This document shows positions 1 through 7,787 of a stretch of DNA of 38,200 nucleotides, piece by piece. Position numbers and translations under genes: made by a program. The stretch is taken from NCBI RefSeq assembly GCF_937910335.1, contig NZ_CALEMX010000472.1:1-38200 (forward strand), given 5' to 3'. Positions within the stretch are counted from its first letter, which is position 1, and each line of letters begins with the position of its first letter. Source of the DNA: an uncultured Gimesia sp. GTDB taxonomy: Bacteria; Planctomycetota; Planctomycetia; Planctomycetales; Planctomycetaceae. The notes under the pieces are model-generated. The model searched no databases. It was not told the origin of the DNA and saw only the letters and a program-made list of their open reading frames with translations.

Positions 1-64
1 TCGGAATCAACCACTAAGGTAACAGGAATGTCAGATTAAGTCTTGACTATTACAGTTAAGTCAA

Positions 65-744
65 TTACTTTGACCAGACATTTCCGTCTTGATCAGCCAG
101 GTATGTCTTTTTCATACTTAGAATACGGTGATGAAAATCTGGATCATCAATGTTTGTTTGCGGTTGCATCCAGTCTTCTACAAGCCCAGGCACCTCTACC
201 ACAAAAAGCGATTCTTCAGCAAGCGCTTTCTCATCCAGGTCCTTATAAGTTTTATACACATAATCGAAATCAGGATAGTATTTCTGGTAAGCCTCTATTA
301 ACTCTCTCTCTTTGATAATCTAATCACAAAGATCGATGTCATACCAGATAAATAGTCGATCTCTCCAGTGAGTTTTCCCTCAGGTGCAAGATAGACATCT
401 GGCGTTGATCTGTACCAATCTTCAATTCTGGTTCCATTTTTTGATTGATGATCAGATAATATTCTCTGATAACGTATGTGCTCACCAAGAAATGGAAGTA
501 GCCGTACTCTCCAGTTTACTGTGTCATGATTTGTACTGGTCTCTTGAGACATCAATCCAGCGGGGGATGTCTCGTTATAGTACTTGACTGCGAGCGCGAT
601 ATTCTTGATATATAATTTGGTGTTTATTTTTGCGACATATTTTTTCATTGCCTTATTCCTCTGAGCATCCTGATAAATGATAAACAGGATGAAAGAAGAG
701 ATGATGACAATGATAGAAATCAAGAAAGAAGCATACGATCTCAT
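65..744 (-). pseudogene. DUF1559-type protein, split by a frameshift
   Basis: The reading frame opens at ATG 744 behind an AAAGG ribosome site. It codes for an N-terminal membrane anchor (about residues 5-24) and a degenerate DUF1559 body; the string NWRVRLLPFLGEH matches the SWRxRLLPFL motif common in planctomycete DUF1559 proteins. It stops at 298. Another frame continues immediately with ELIEAYQKYYPDF and reaches LFVVEVPGLVEDWMQP, which resembles the conserved DUF1559 motif ending in VVEV...WMEPxD, and stops at 65. Deleting one AG from an (AG)5 tract on this strand (plus positions 302-311) joins both halves into one protein of about 225 residues. I read this as one gene that is frameshifted, either as a pseudogene, by slippage, or through a sequence error. 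DUF1559 proteins are abundant pilin-like surface proteins in planctomycetes; their exact role is unknown. Confidence 0.72.
302..311. repeat. (CT)5 / (AG)5 dinucleotide tract at the frameshift
   Basis: Five CT units on the plus strand, read as AG on the coding strand of the DUF1559-type gene. With five units the frame stops two codons later; with four units it runs on into the second half of the protein. Five units is short for a classical phase-variable tract, so slippage is possible but unproven. Confidence 0.7.
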
Positions 745-885
745 GACACACCTTTCTTTGCTTAAGGCAGTTTATCAGGTACTAGAATACCATCACTTCC
801 CACGGAATCGCTATCGTTATGTTTTATTTATGGAACAGGAAAGGGTCAGCAAGCGTCTTGAACTTTATGACCAGTGATAAAGTTT

Positions 886-914
886 CATGTCTGACGTCTC
901 GGTTACATCGGATA
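886..914 (+). repeat. 29-bp direct repeat, copy 1
   Basis: Begins CATGTCTGACGTCTCGGTTA and ends in ATCGGATA. It is identical over 29 bp to positions 2281-2309, and similarity fades over the next 15 bases (both copies run into a TTTGTGG/TTCGTGG-like end). The copies are in the same orientation on either side of the DUF4198 gene. Confidence 0.9.
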
Positions 915-1163
915 GTGTCTCTGTTTGTGGATCGATTGCACTGACATATTTTCAAACGAATTTCTACCACGAACATCACGAAATACACGAAAAGTATTGT
1001 TGACGTCTTTGCTTTTCCTGTGTTCTGAATCTTATTGGTTTCAATAGTTCGACTTCACTGTCAGATTCCTGCTCGCTGCGCTCGGCCCGAATTGCATTCG
1101 GGCTTACCCTCCGCCTTCTTATTTTGCGTGTGCTGTTTATGCAGTTCGAAGTTTTATGAAGAT

Positions 1164-1195
1164 TTACGCTGGCGGGCAGACACATTGATCTGCCC
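1164..1195 (+). repeat. TTACGCTGGCGGG hairpin repeat, copy 1
   Basis: TTACGCTGGC is followed by a perfect 7-bp stem, GGGCAGA (1174-1180) against TCTGCCC (1189-1195), with an 8-base loop CACATTGA. Its partner at 2339-2371 shares 21 of the first 22 bases. The single difference (C to T in the left arm) is matched in the right arm (G to A), so pairing is kept. Confidence 0.8.
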
Positions 1196-1269
1196 TTGTA
1201 TCTTACTGTTGGTCAATTATCAGGTTACTGTCACCATTATCTCGCTGACACCTTTTACTCCTCAAGGCG

Positions 1270-2001
1270 TTAATTGCTTTTCTTCGCGACGGTTAAGTTC
1301 ACTGTCAATGAACTATGATGCCGTGCGATGTCGTGGTCTTTTCCTTCAAAAGTACCGCTGTGCTCTGGTTCATCGACGCTGGTTCTCATCGAATGAAAAC
1401 CACTGGCTAACGGCTTGAACCGCACGCGGCCTTCGTCGTCGGTGGTGAGATTCTTTTTCAACCCGCCGGCGCCTTGTAATTTGAACGGACGCCCGGCAGC
1501 CGGTTTGCCTTTCCAGAGAACTTGAATTTCTACGCCGTCATCCGAAAACGTCGGTACGATATCCAATTCCAATTGCCTGGCCCGCGCCAGTGCGTTTTTG
1601 TCTTTTAACGAATCTGCTTCAATGTGCTTGGCGTAATAGTGCAACAGTACGTCGGTTTTTCCATAACGGTAAACGCCCCATTTGCAGAAACTGTCGATGC
1701 TTCGCGGAGCAGAAACCTGCAGCTTGTTTGCTAACCAACGCTTGCCAGGTTTTTTGACGACCGACATTTTTAACGGCACAGGTTTATTGTTTTCAACTGC
1801 GCGAACCCAGGTGGTACCTCGTTCGATGAAGGGATCTAAATATTTACCATCGCCGGGCCCGGGGCCCCCTTCGAAATATAAGTTGGTTGTTCCCAGATCG
1901 CCAGATTTTGTATCGACATTGATCCAAAGATAATGGGCCGACGCCGATGAGAATAATACGGCGAGATTGATCGCACAGGCGAATGAGATTTTTCGAAGCA
2001 T
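1270..2001 (-). CDS. Secreted DUF4198-family protein
   Basis: A 243-residue protein starting at ATG 2001 with GGAG about nine bases upstream. A clear signal peptide (MLRKISFACAINLAVLFSSASA) precedes a mature N terminus beginning HYLWINVD. Exposed His at this position followed by LW is typical of the DUF4198 family, periplasmic beta-rich proteins linked in some bacteria to nickel or cobalt uptake (NikK-like). The C-terminal half (about residues 145-240) looks like a carboxypeptidase-regulatory-like beta sandwich (GRPFKLQGAGGLKKNLTTDD). No transporter genes lie next to it, so a metal role is only an inference from the family; in planctomycetes such genes are often orphans. Both flanks carry copies of a repeat pair, which may mean the gene sits in a mobile or recombining segment. 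Confidence 0.82.
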   Translation of the reverse strand: MLRKISFACAINLAVLFSSASAHYLWINVDTKSGDLGTTNLYFEGGPGPGDGKYLDPFIERGTTWVRAVENNKPVPLKMSVVKKPGKRWLANKLQVSAPRSIDSFCKWGVYRYGKTDVLLHYYAKHIEADSLKDKNALARARQLELDIVPTFSDDGVEIQVLWKGKPAAGRPFKLQGAGGLKKNLTTDDEGRVRFKPLASGFHSMRTSVDEPEHSGTFEGKDHDIARHHSSLTVNLTVAKKSN

Positions 2002-2280
2002 GGCAGGGTCTCCATAATTGGAAAATGATTCAACCCGACATTTCCCATTTGGGTTGAAGTGAGTTGAGCCTGGAACCGCTCCACGCCGAAATCACTCTCC
2101 ATCTTAATATCGCGCCCCCCCATGTCAATTGCGCGGCGATTTTTCTCCATTTTCTTGTCCCTCTGGTGCTGTCCACTCTGGTTCGCCGAAGGGGTGGTGT
2201 TGTCGTTTCCATATAAAGGAAATTGATGCCTTTATCTATTATTTTCTTATGCTTTGTTCTGGTCATTAGTGGTTGATATT

Positions 2281-2309
2281 CATGTCTGACGTCTCGGTTA
2301 CATCGGATA
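2281..2309 (+). repeat. 29-bp direct repeat, copy 2
   Basis: Identical to 886-914 over the full 29 bp and in the same orientation. Here the hairpin element follows after about 30 bp, whereas in copy 1 about 250 bp of other sequence lies between the two parts. Copy 1 may therefore have taken an insertion, or copy 2 a deletion. Confidence 0.9.
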
Positions 2310-2338
2310 AAATTTCTATTCGTGGTTTGGTTGTTTTA

Positions 2339-2371
2339 TTACGCTGGCGGGTAGACACATGGGTCTATCCC
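2339..2371 (+). repeat. TTACGCTGGCGGG hairpin repeat, copy 2
   Basis: GGGTAGA (2349-2355) pairs with TCTATCCC (2364-2371), leaving one bulged T. Compared with copy 1, the C-G pair in the middle of the stem has become T-A. This compensatory change suggests that the folded form, as DNA or RNA, is what is conserved. Confidence 0.78.
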
Positions 2372-3193
2372 TACTTTTGATTTTGGTCGGTCTTTTATGA
2401 GTTTGATGTATTGTGTTTTTGTTTGTTGTAATCTCACGGCGGCTGGCGCCGTGCCGTTCAGATACTTGTTGTCGGGCGCTGGTGTTGTGTTGGTTGCTTT
2501 GACTGGAAATGATTTTGTTGAAAGGCGCGGGGATGTCAAGCCAAACTGCGTTCGAAGCGTGGCAAACAGTGCACAAAATCTGCCGAATGCGTGCCAATAC
2601 GCGTCGATAAGTTACGAGACATTGGGAGTGGGTGATGTTTTTTCAGGTGAAGATTTTCAAAACATAGGAACTTTTATAGTAGTGAGATCTTCAGTGTTCT
2701 CCAAAAGCAGTGCACATAAAACGCATCTCGCGCGCGACGCGGAACAACGCATATTCTCGAAGAGCGGGACGCTGTCAAGTTCAGTTTTTTCAGTTGTTGT
2801 GTGGGAGATTCCAGCGCAGAGGTCTCTTGCTTTCAGAAAACCATTTTTAGGACTTTTTCGATTCCTGTTAAACTGCCAAGGTTTGATGGTCATTCCGCAA
2901 CACGATCCTCAGTTCAAGCCAATCGCCACACTCACACAGCTCTTTTCCCCACTAGCCCACATCTAAATTATATCCCCGTGAATTTCTAATTGGCCTGGAT
3001 CGCTGTTTAGTCGCTTCCTTCTGGACTAATTGACATCTGCCTCTTCTGGCCGCATAATAAAATCTCATGGTTTTTCTTCGATAATTTTGGATGAGAGAAA
3101 TAAGTTATGAAACAACTAATAATCAAGAATACTCAAAGTGAATTCGATGCTTGTGCTCGGTCAATAAGAGTGCCTCAAGGCAAGCGGCGAGAG

Positions 3194-3988
3194 ATGAATA
3201 GTACGGCTGCTGGGGGATTCTCGTTTGTACTTTTTTGCTTAATCCTGCTTAGCGGATACCAGAACGCTGAAGGTGCCGATCCACGCAAAGCCGCTGAGCA
3301 AGGAGATGCTGAAGCACAATACAAGTTAGGAAACATGTACGTTAAAGGAGATGGTGTCAAGCGAGATCGAAAGCAGGCGGCGGAGTGGTTTCGCAAAGCT
3401 GCAAACCAAAACCATGCCAAATCACAGGTCATATTAGGAGGCATGTACTTAATAGGAACTGGTGTCAAGCAAGATGAAACTCAGGCGGTGGCGTGGTTTC
3501 GCAAAGCTGCTGAGCAAGGAGATGCTACAGGACAATTATTGTTAGGATCATTTTTCTTTGACAAGCAAGATTATACTCAGGCGGAGAAGTGGTTACGCAA
3601 AGCTGCTGAACATGGAAATGCCGATTCACAACTCAAGCTAGGGGTCATGTATGAAGATGGAAAAGGTGTTAAGCAGGATCAAAAGCAGGCAGTGGAATGG
3701 TATCGCAAAGGTGCTAAGCAGGGAGATGCCGATTCACAACTCAGGCTAGGGGTCATGTATGAAGATGGAAAAGGTGTTAAGCAGGATCAAAAGCAGGCAG
3801 TGGAATGGTATCGCAAAGGTGCTGAGCAAGGGGATGCCAATGCACAAGCCAAGTTAGGGGTCATGTATGCTTTGGGAAAAGGTGTTGGGCAGGATCAAAA
3901 GCAGGCGGTGGAGTGGTTTCGTAAAGCTGCAAAGCAGGGACATGTGCTAGCAAAGCAACTTTTGAAAAAATTAGGAAAACTTCCCTAG
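3194..3988 (+). CDS. Secreted Sel1-repeat (TPR-like) protein
   Basis: From ATG 3194 the protein has 264 residues: a signal peptide (hydrophobic FSFVLFCLILLSG, cleavage near NAEGA) and then about six Sel1-like repeats to the C terminus. Each repeat follows the pattern AxxQxxLGxMYxxGxGVxxDxxxAxxWxRKAAxxG. The third repeat is shortened, having lost the GxGV hairpin segment. An in-frame ATG at 3107 with a weak GAGAG site would add 29 residues before the signal peptide; I prefer 3194 because it puts the hydrophobic core at the usual distance from the start. Sel1 repeats form alpha/alpha superhelices that mediate protein-protein contacts; the partner cannot be read from the sequence. The gene faces tRNA-Leu across a shared terminator. 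Two central repeats are a recent DNA-level duplication. Confidence 0.85.
   Translation: MNSTAAGGFSFVLFCLILLSGYQNAEGADPRKAAEQGDAEAQYKLGNMYVKGDGVKRDRKQAAEWFRKAANQNHAKSQVILGGMYLIGTGVKQDETQAVAWFRKAAEQGDATGQLLLGSFFFDKQDYTQAEKWLRKAAEHGNADSQLKLGVMYEDGKGVKQDQKQAVEWYRKGAKQGDADSQLRLGVMYEDGKGVKQDQKQAVEWYRKGAEQGDANAQAKLGVMYALGKGVGQDQKQAVEWFRKAAKQGHVLAKQLLKKLGKLP
3620..3835 (+). repeat. 108-bp tandem duplication inside the Sel1 gene
   Basis: Positions 3620-3727 and 3728-3835 differ at only four bases, three of them in the last 13 bp. Each unit codes for one 36-residue Sel1 repeat (containing GVMYEDGKGVKQDQKQAVEW). The neighbouring repeats are far more diverged in DNA, so this copy arose recently by unequal crossing-over or slippage. 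Confidence 0.9.
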
Positions 3989-4006
3989 ACAGTAATACTA
4001 CCAACG

Positions 4007-4041
4007 AAAAAAGACTCAGAGCGAAAAGCCCTGAGTCTTTT
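4007..4041. terminator. Bidirectional intrinsic terminator between Sel1 gene and tRNA-Leu
   Basis: A perfect 11-bp stem, AAAAGACTCAG (4009-4019) against CTGAGTCTTTT (4031-4041), with an 11-base loop. The minus strand reads into TTTTTT after the stem, just past the tRNA 3' end. The plus strand has only the four T of the stem. It lies between convergent genes and most likely serves both. Confidence 0.85.
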
Positions 4042-4052
4042 AAAGATGAAAG

Positions 4053-4135
4053 TGCCCAAGAGAGGATTCGAACCTCCACGGGGTTGCCCCCACTAGCCCC
4101 TCAAGCTAGCGCGTCTGCCATTCCGCCACTTGGGC
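4053..4135 (-). tRNA. tRNA-Leu (anticodon GAG)
   Basis: Read on the minus strand, the 83-nt sequence folds into a class II tRNA. The acceptor is GCCCAAG/CTTGGGC (7 bp, perfect) and the D arm begins GCGGAATGGCAGAC. The anticodon stem CTAGC/GCTAG encloses the loop TTGAGGG, giving GAG, which reads CUC/CUU leucine codons. A long variable arm (GGGG/CCCC) and a T arm with the loop TTCGAAT follow. The discriminator is A, as expected for leucine. CCA is not encoded and must be added by the tRNA nucleotidyltransferase. A terminator follows directly. Confidence 0.96.
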
Positions 4136-4356
4136 TGGTTTTTGAGTCAGTTACATCAACCTATACAGATGAGTGGAAACTTACTCAATGCCGAGGATTT
4201 CCCAGTATAACAATCCGGGGTAGGCCATCAAGGGAATTGGATGGCAATCTCAGGGTTAAAATACTGGGATTTTGGGAAATGCACCTGTTATGCGTTTAAA
4301 CTTCCCCTCCCGTAAAATCGTCATTTTTTGTAAACTACCGATCACCGTCGATCGAT

Positions 4357-4395
4357 GCCCCCGGTGAATCTCAGTCTGAGACTGAGCAGGGGGGC
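4357..4395. other. Two-tier hairpin upstream of the propeller/CBM9 gene
   Basis: GCCCCC (4357-4362) pairs with GGGGGGC (4389-4395) around an inner perfect 7-bp stem, CTCAGTC (4370-4376) against GACTGAG (4380-4386), with a 3-base loop. No T tract follows, so it is not a standard terminator. It ends about 38 bases before ATG 4434 and would lie in the 5' leader of that mRNA; a regulatory role is possible. The rest of 4136-4433 shows nothing else recognisable. Confidence 0.55.
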
Positions 4396-4433
4396 GCCTG
4401 TTTCGCGCTGCTTTATTCGTACAAGGATGTCCG

Positions 4434-7400
4434 ATGTCGTTTGATCTCCGAGGAATCCACAAAACACAGAGACGCTCTACTTTCAGAGGGCAACTGTTTG
4501 TGGCCAGTTTCCTGCTTGTTTCGTCTTCTCTGTTTGCAGACACGTTACCTATGACTGCAGGTTCGCCACTTCTGAATGATGCGAATTTGAATGATGTACA
4601 GTTTCTGGGATCAAAAATCGGCTGGGCGGTCGGCGATCGGGGAGTCATTCGCAAAACCGAAGATGGCGGACGTAGCTGGCAATACGTTGCTAGCCCCGTA
4701 CAAAGTCCTTTAAGGCATATCTGTTTTCTGACGAATCAGATTGGTTGGATCGCGGGCGGCGGTACAGCCGCCTATGGCCATTTGAATCAGGGAGTGCTGC
4801 TGTTCACAAAGAACGGGGGGAAGACTTGGGAAGAACTGGTTCAGAAACGTTTGCCGCGCTTGCACTACGTTCGATTTTTTGGTGTGAATGAAGGCGTGGT
4901 CGTCGGCGACGCTTCCGTTCAACATGCTACGGGCGTTTTTAAAACCACCGATGGCGGTAAGAGTTGGCAGGATGTCATTGGTTACGAATCGGCAGGATAT
5001 CGGAGCGCTGCCTTCTTTGATGTGAATACCGGTATCGTGGCAGGCACTCAGGGACGGTTGACTCTGGTGGGCGGCGGTGCTGTTTTGCCTCCCCGCTTTC
5101 CGCCTCAGGGATTGCGTGGTATTCGGGATGTCAAGCTGCCGATGAATTCCACAGGTTGGATGGTCGGCGATGGCGCCCTGTTAAGAAAAACCGAAAACAA
5201 TGGCATCGTCTGGGAGATGCCACAAACCGCGCTGCCCGATTCGATCAAAGACTTTTTTGATTTTCAGGCCGTCGAAGTTCGTGGAGATCAAGTCTGGGTT
5301 GCCGGCGATCCGGGTTCCGTCATCTGGCATTCTAAAGACCGGGGGAGAACGTGGCGCCAGCAATGGACCAGTCAAACGGCGCCGCTGTCGGCAATCCATT
5401 TTGTCGATGATCAAAACGGGTGCGCTGTCGGGGCACTGGGAACGATTTTATCTACGACCGATGGAGGTCAGACGTGGCGTTCGAATCACGCAAATTCCCG
5501 TCGCGTAGCGCTAATGTGTGTGCATGCCCAACCCGCGCAAATCTCGTTTGACATGTTAAGCAAATATGCGGGCGATCAGGGTTACCGCAGTCTCGTCGTA
5601 TTACCTGTCCGCCGAGATCTGGGGCCGGACGGCCAACCGCATCAGGATCTGGATTTGCGATTGAACGAATCGGTGACCAGCGTGGGTGGTTCGGCGGGAA
5701 CTTTGGATTGGCGGTTTCCCGTTCAGATTCCCGAATTGGAACAGAATGCCGATCGTTTGATTGAAGAATGGAATCGACATACGGAAGGTCGGCTGGCTTC
5801 GGTGACATTGAGTCGCTTTGTCGCACAACTGCGCACCTGGCGGCCTGAGGTGCTCATTATCGATCAGCCTACAGGAAAAGACGCCGCTTCGACGCTGGTG
5901 AAAGATGCCATGTTGCAGGCCGTGCGTTATGCCTCCGATTCAACACGCTACATTGATCACCGTGAACAGGCGGGTCTTGAACCGTGGAAAGTCAAAAAAG
6001 TCTATTTACGATTACCTCGGGGAAGCTCTGGACAGGTTTCGGTTGAGGCCGATGAATATCTCACGCGACTCGGCATGACGGCTTCAACCGTCGCGTCTTC
6101 CGGAAAACTGATTCTGGGAAAAACGCTTGCCTCTGAGGAAACGCGTAGCGTCTACCGTTTGATTGACGTCAATCATGTCGAAGGCTCAGATCAGCAGCCG
6201 ACCATCAAAGGGGGGACGCTCTTTGCGGGGATCGGAATCGCCCCCGGCTCCGATGCACGGCGGGATCTGTTTCCCATTAATGCTGCCGACGAAGCACGCA
6301 ATCGCAAATTGGCCGAACGTCAGCGGAACATCAAGGCGTTTGCCAAAAAGCTGATCGGCGATCCACAATTTTCGGCACAGTTGATGTCTCATCTGAAGAC
6401 GATCACAAAAGGCCTTTCCCGTCGGCAGGCCGCATTGCAACTGGAACAGCTGGCACAGCAATACATTGCCAATCAGGATTTAGTGAAAGCGGAAGCGACG
6501 AATCAGGAACTGGTGGAAGAATTTCCGAATGAACCAGAGGCCGTGCAGGCCATGTTATGGCTGTTTCAGCTTTGGTCCAGTGAAGAAGTTGCCTGGCAGA
6601 GAAGCCGTCAATCGCCCGTAGAAAGTTCGCGTTCGACCACTAAACCCACACAGGCGAAGAGCAGGGTACAAAACGCATTTCAGTTTACGCAGCAGCTTCC
6701 GTCTCCCTTATTGAATACCGTGAAACAGGTAGGACAAATCAATACGGGTGCCCGTGATAACTGGCGCACGCAAACTGCCGAGAACTGGAAGAAGCAGGCG
6801 CTGGCCGCTGTCAACTGGTTCGAGAAATATGCGCCCGCGTTTTTGAAATCTCCGGAAGTTCAAATTCCATTGGCGTCTTTGTATCGTATGATCGGGTCAC
6901 ACGGGAAATCGGATGAGATCTTTCGTGCTTTGAATGGTCCCGCCTCGAATGCATCCTGGAAAAATATTTCCAAAGCTGAAAACTGGTTATTACATCCTTC
7001 CAGTAGTCCGCCTCGACCGGTTTATCTGTGTCGTTTTACCAAATCACGACCCGTTTTGGATGGATTACTGTCCGATGAATGCTGGCAGGATGCAGATGAG
7101 CTTCGGCTTTCAGAAAAACCATTAACACTTGAGGAGAAACAGACTGAAACGGGACGCGAAAACTTGAGCCGACCTTTTGTATTATTGTCATACGATAAGG
7201 AAAATCTGTATATCGCAGCCAGTATTCCTGTAAAAGCGGGTTTGAATTATCCAGACGCATCTGATGTAGGACGCACGTATGATGCCGACTTGAAATTACA
7301 TGATCGGCTTTCGTTTGCGTTTGACATCGACCGTGATTACACCACCTATTATCAAATGGAAGTGGATCATCGTGGCTGGACCAGTGACCGTTGCTGGATC

Positions 7401-7631
7401 GATCAAAGCTGGAATCCACGCTGGTATGTGGCCCGTGAAAAAGACAAACAGTATTGGCGCATGGAAATTGCCATTCCATTGAACGAACTGGTTCCCTCCT
7501 CGCAATTGAAACGCAAAACCTGGGGGTTTTCAGTCGTCCGCATTATACCTGCCATCGGCCTTCAAAGCTGGAGTCATCCCATGTCCTCTGAACCGCGGCC
7601 CGAGACGTTTGGTCTCATGCGGTTTGAGTGA
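4434..7631 (+). CDS. Exported Ycf48-like propeller protein with PIG-L-like middle and CBM9-like C-terminal domain
   Basis: A 1065-residue protein with AAGGATG upstream of the start and a signal peptide (hydrophobic LFVASFLLVSSSLFA, about residues 21-35). Residues about 45-350 form a Ycf48/BNR-type beta propeller: the blade motif KTxDGGxxWx recurs (RKTEDGGRSW, KTTDGGKSW, STTDGGQTW and weaker copies). Residues about 355-580 follow the order of a PIG-L/LmbE deacetylase: VALMCVHAQPAQ where AHPDD is expected, RTWRPEVLIID, then a segment reading GLEPWKVKKVYLRL. The zinc ligands are absent. A helical, possibly TPR-like segment (about 610-840) follows. Residues about 855-1064 resemble the CBM9-like family (SRPVLDGLLSDECW, LYIAASIPV, FAFDIDRDYTTYYQ). 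A cell-surface, carbohydrate-related role is an inference. It appears to be transcribed alone. Confidence 0.85.
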   Translation: MSFDLRGIHKTQRRSTFRGQLFVASFLLVSSSLFADTLPMTAGSPLLNDANLNDVQFLGSKIGWAVGDRGVIRKTEDGGRSWQYVASPVQSPLRHICFLTNQIGWIAGGGTAAYGHLNQGVLLFTKNGGKTWEELVQKRLPRLHYVRFFGVNEGVVVGDASVQHATGVFKTTDGGKSWQDVIGYESAGYRSAAFFDVNTGIVAGTQGRLTLVGGGAVLPPRFPPQGLRGIRDVKLPMNSTGWMVGDGALLRKTENNGIVWEMPQTALPDSIKDFFDFQAVEVRGDQVWVAGDPGSVIWHSKDRGRTWRQQWTSQTAPLSAIHFVDDQNGCAVGALGTILSTTDGGQTWRSNHANSRRVALMCVHAQPAQISFDMLSKYAGDQGYRSLVVLPVRRDLGPDGQPHQDLDLRLNESVTSVGGSAGTLDWRFPVQIPELEQNADRLIEEWNRHTEGRLASVTLSRFVAQLRTWRPEVLIIDQPTGKDAASTLVKDAMLQAVRYASDSTRYIDHREQAGLEPWKVKKVYLRLPRGSSGQVSVEADEYLTRLGMTASTVASSGKLILGKTLASEETRSVYRLIDVNHVEGSDQQPTIKGGTLFAGIGIAPGSDARRDLFPINAADEARNRKLAERQRNIKAFAKKLIGDPQFSAQLMSHLKTITKGLSRRQAALQLEQLAQQYIANQDLVKAEATNQELVEEFPNEPEAVQAMLWLFQLWSSEEVAWQRSRQSPVESSRSTTKPTQAKSRVQNAFQFTQQLPSPLLNTVKQVGQINTGARDNWRTQTAENWKKQALAAVNWFEKYAPAFLKSPEVQIPLASLYRMIGSHGKSDEIFRALNGPASNASWKNISKAENWLLHPSSSPPRPVYLCRFTKSRPVLDGLLSDECWQDADELRLSEKPLTLEEKQTETGRENLSRPFVLLSYDKENLYIAASIPVKAGLNYPDASDVGRTYDADLKLHDRLSFAFDIDRDYTTYYQMEVDHRGWTSDRCWIDQSWNPRWYVAREKDKQYWRMEIAIPLNELVPSSQLKRKTWGFSVVRIIPAIGLQSWSHPMSSEPRPETFGLMRFE

Positions 7632-7787
7632 GCTGTTGTACGTTCGGAAATCAATGGCATTCTCTTTTTCGCCAGTCGCGGTCATTTCACTCGATGATTG
7701 ATTCTCTTATCATGATCGCGTTGCGTCTCAAGGGCGTTCAATCTATCTGGTCTTGAAAAGATCTCTCGAAAATGATGTGGACTGTTT

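Larger units (their letters stand above)
745..1269. other. Intergenic stretch with dispersed repeats and hairpins, no supported gene
   Basis: I see no convincing gene here. The stretch holds the first copy of a 29-bp element (886-914) and the first copy of the GGGCAGA hairpin (1164-1195). It also holds a perfect 8-bp stem with a 3-base loop (GCCCGAAT, 1085-1092, against ATTCGGGC, 1096-1103). A string of near repeats ACGAA/ACACGAAA lies at 968-993. The open frames crossing it on both strands are built from these repeats and have no recognisable domain. Confidence 0.6.
2002..3106. other. Long intergenic stretch with repeat copies, no supported gene
   Basis: About 1.1 kb without a gene I can support. 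It contains the second 29-bp repeat (2281-2309), the second GGGTAGA hairpin (2339-2371) and a further perfect 7-bp hairpin (CACGGCG, 2435-2441, against CGCCGTG, 2447-2453). The longest open frame (2397-2966, plus) starts inside the repeat region, lacks a ribosome site and resembles no family, so I left it out. The segment 2030-2266 on the minus strand is open in more than one frame, also without a recognisable product; it could be decayed coding sequence. Confidence 0.55.

Noticed and set aside
976-1185. 69-aa minus frame beginning MCLPASVN, and its analogue at 2316-2597
   Set aside because: The shared MCLPASV string is just the translation of the TTACGCTGGCGGG hairpin repeat, not a protein family.
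1836-2266. Overlapping minus-strand frames upstream of the DUF4198 gene
   Set aside because: Open in two frames at once, with no domain. One reads GEPEWTAPEGQE, which looks vaguely protein-like, but there is no start signal or full product. It could be a decayed gene; not enough to annotate.
2397-2966. 189-aa open frame on the plus strand
   Set aside because: Starts within the repeat region, has no ribosome site, contains an unstructured mix of residues with no recognisable motif, and covers a hairpin. Most likely chance.
3194-3988. Repeated units considered as a CRISPR array
   Set aside because: The repeats are in-frame 108-bp units coding for Sel1 motifs, with no unique spacers.
5452-5826. 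124-aa and other minus-strand frames inside the 1065-aa gene
   Set aside because: Shadows of a long coding frame with clear domains on the plus strand.
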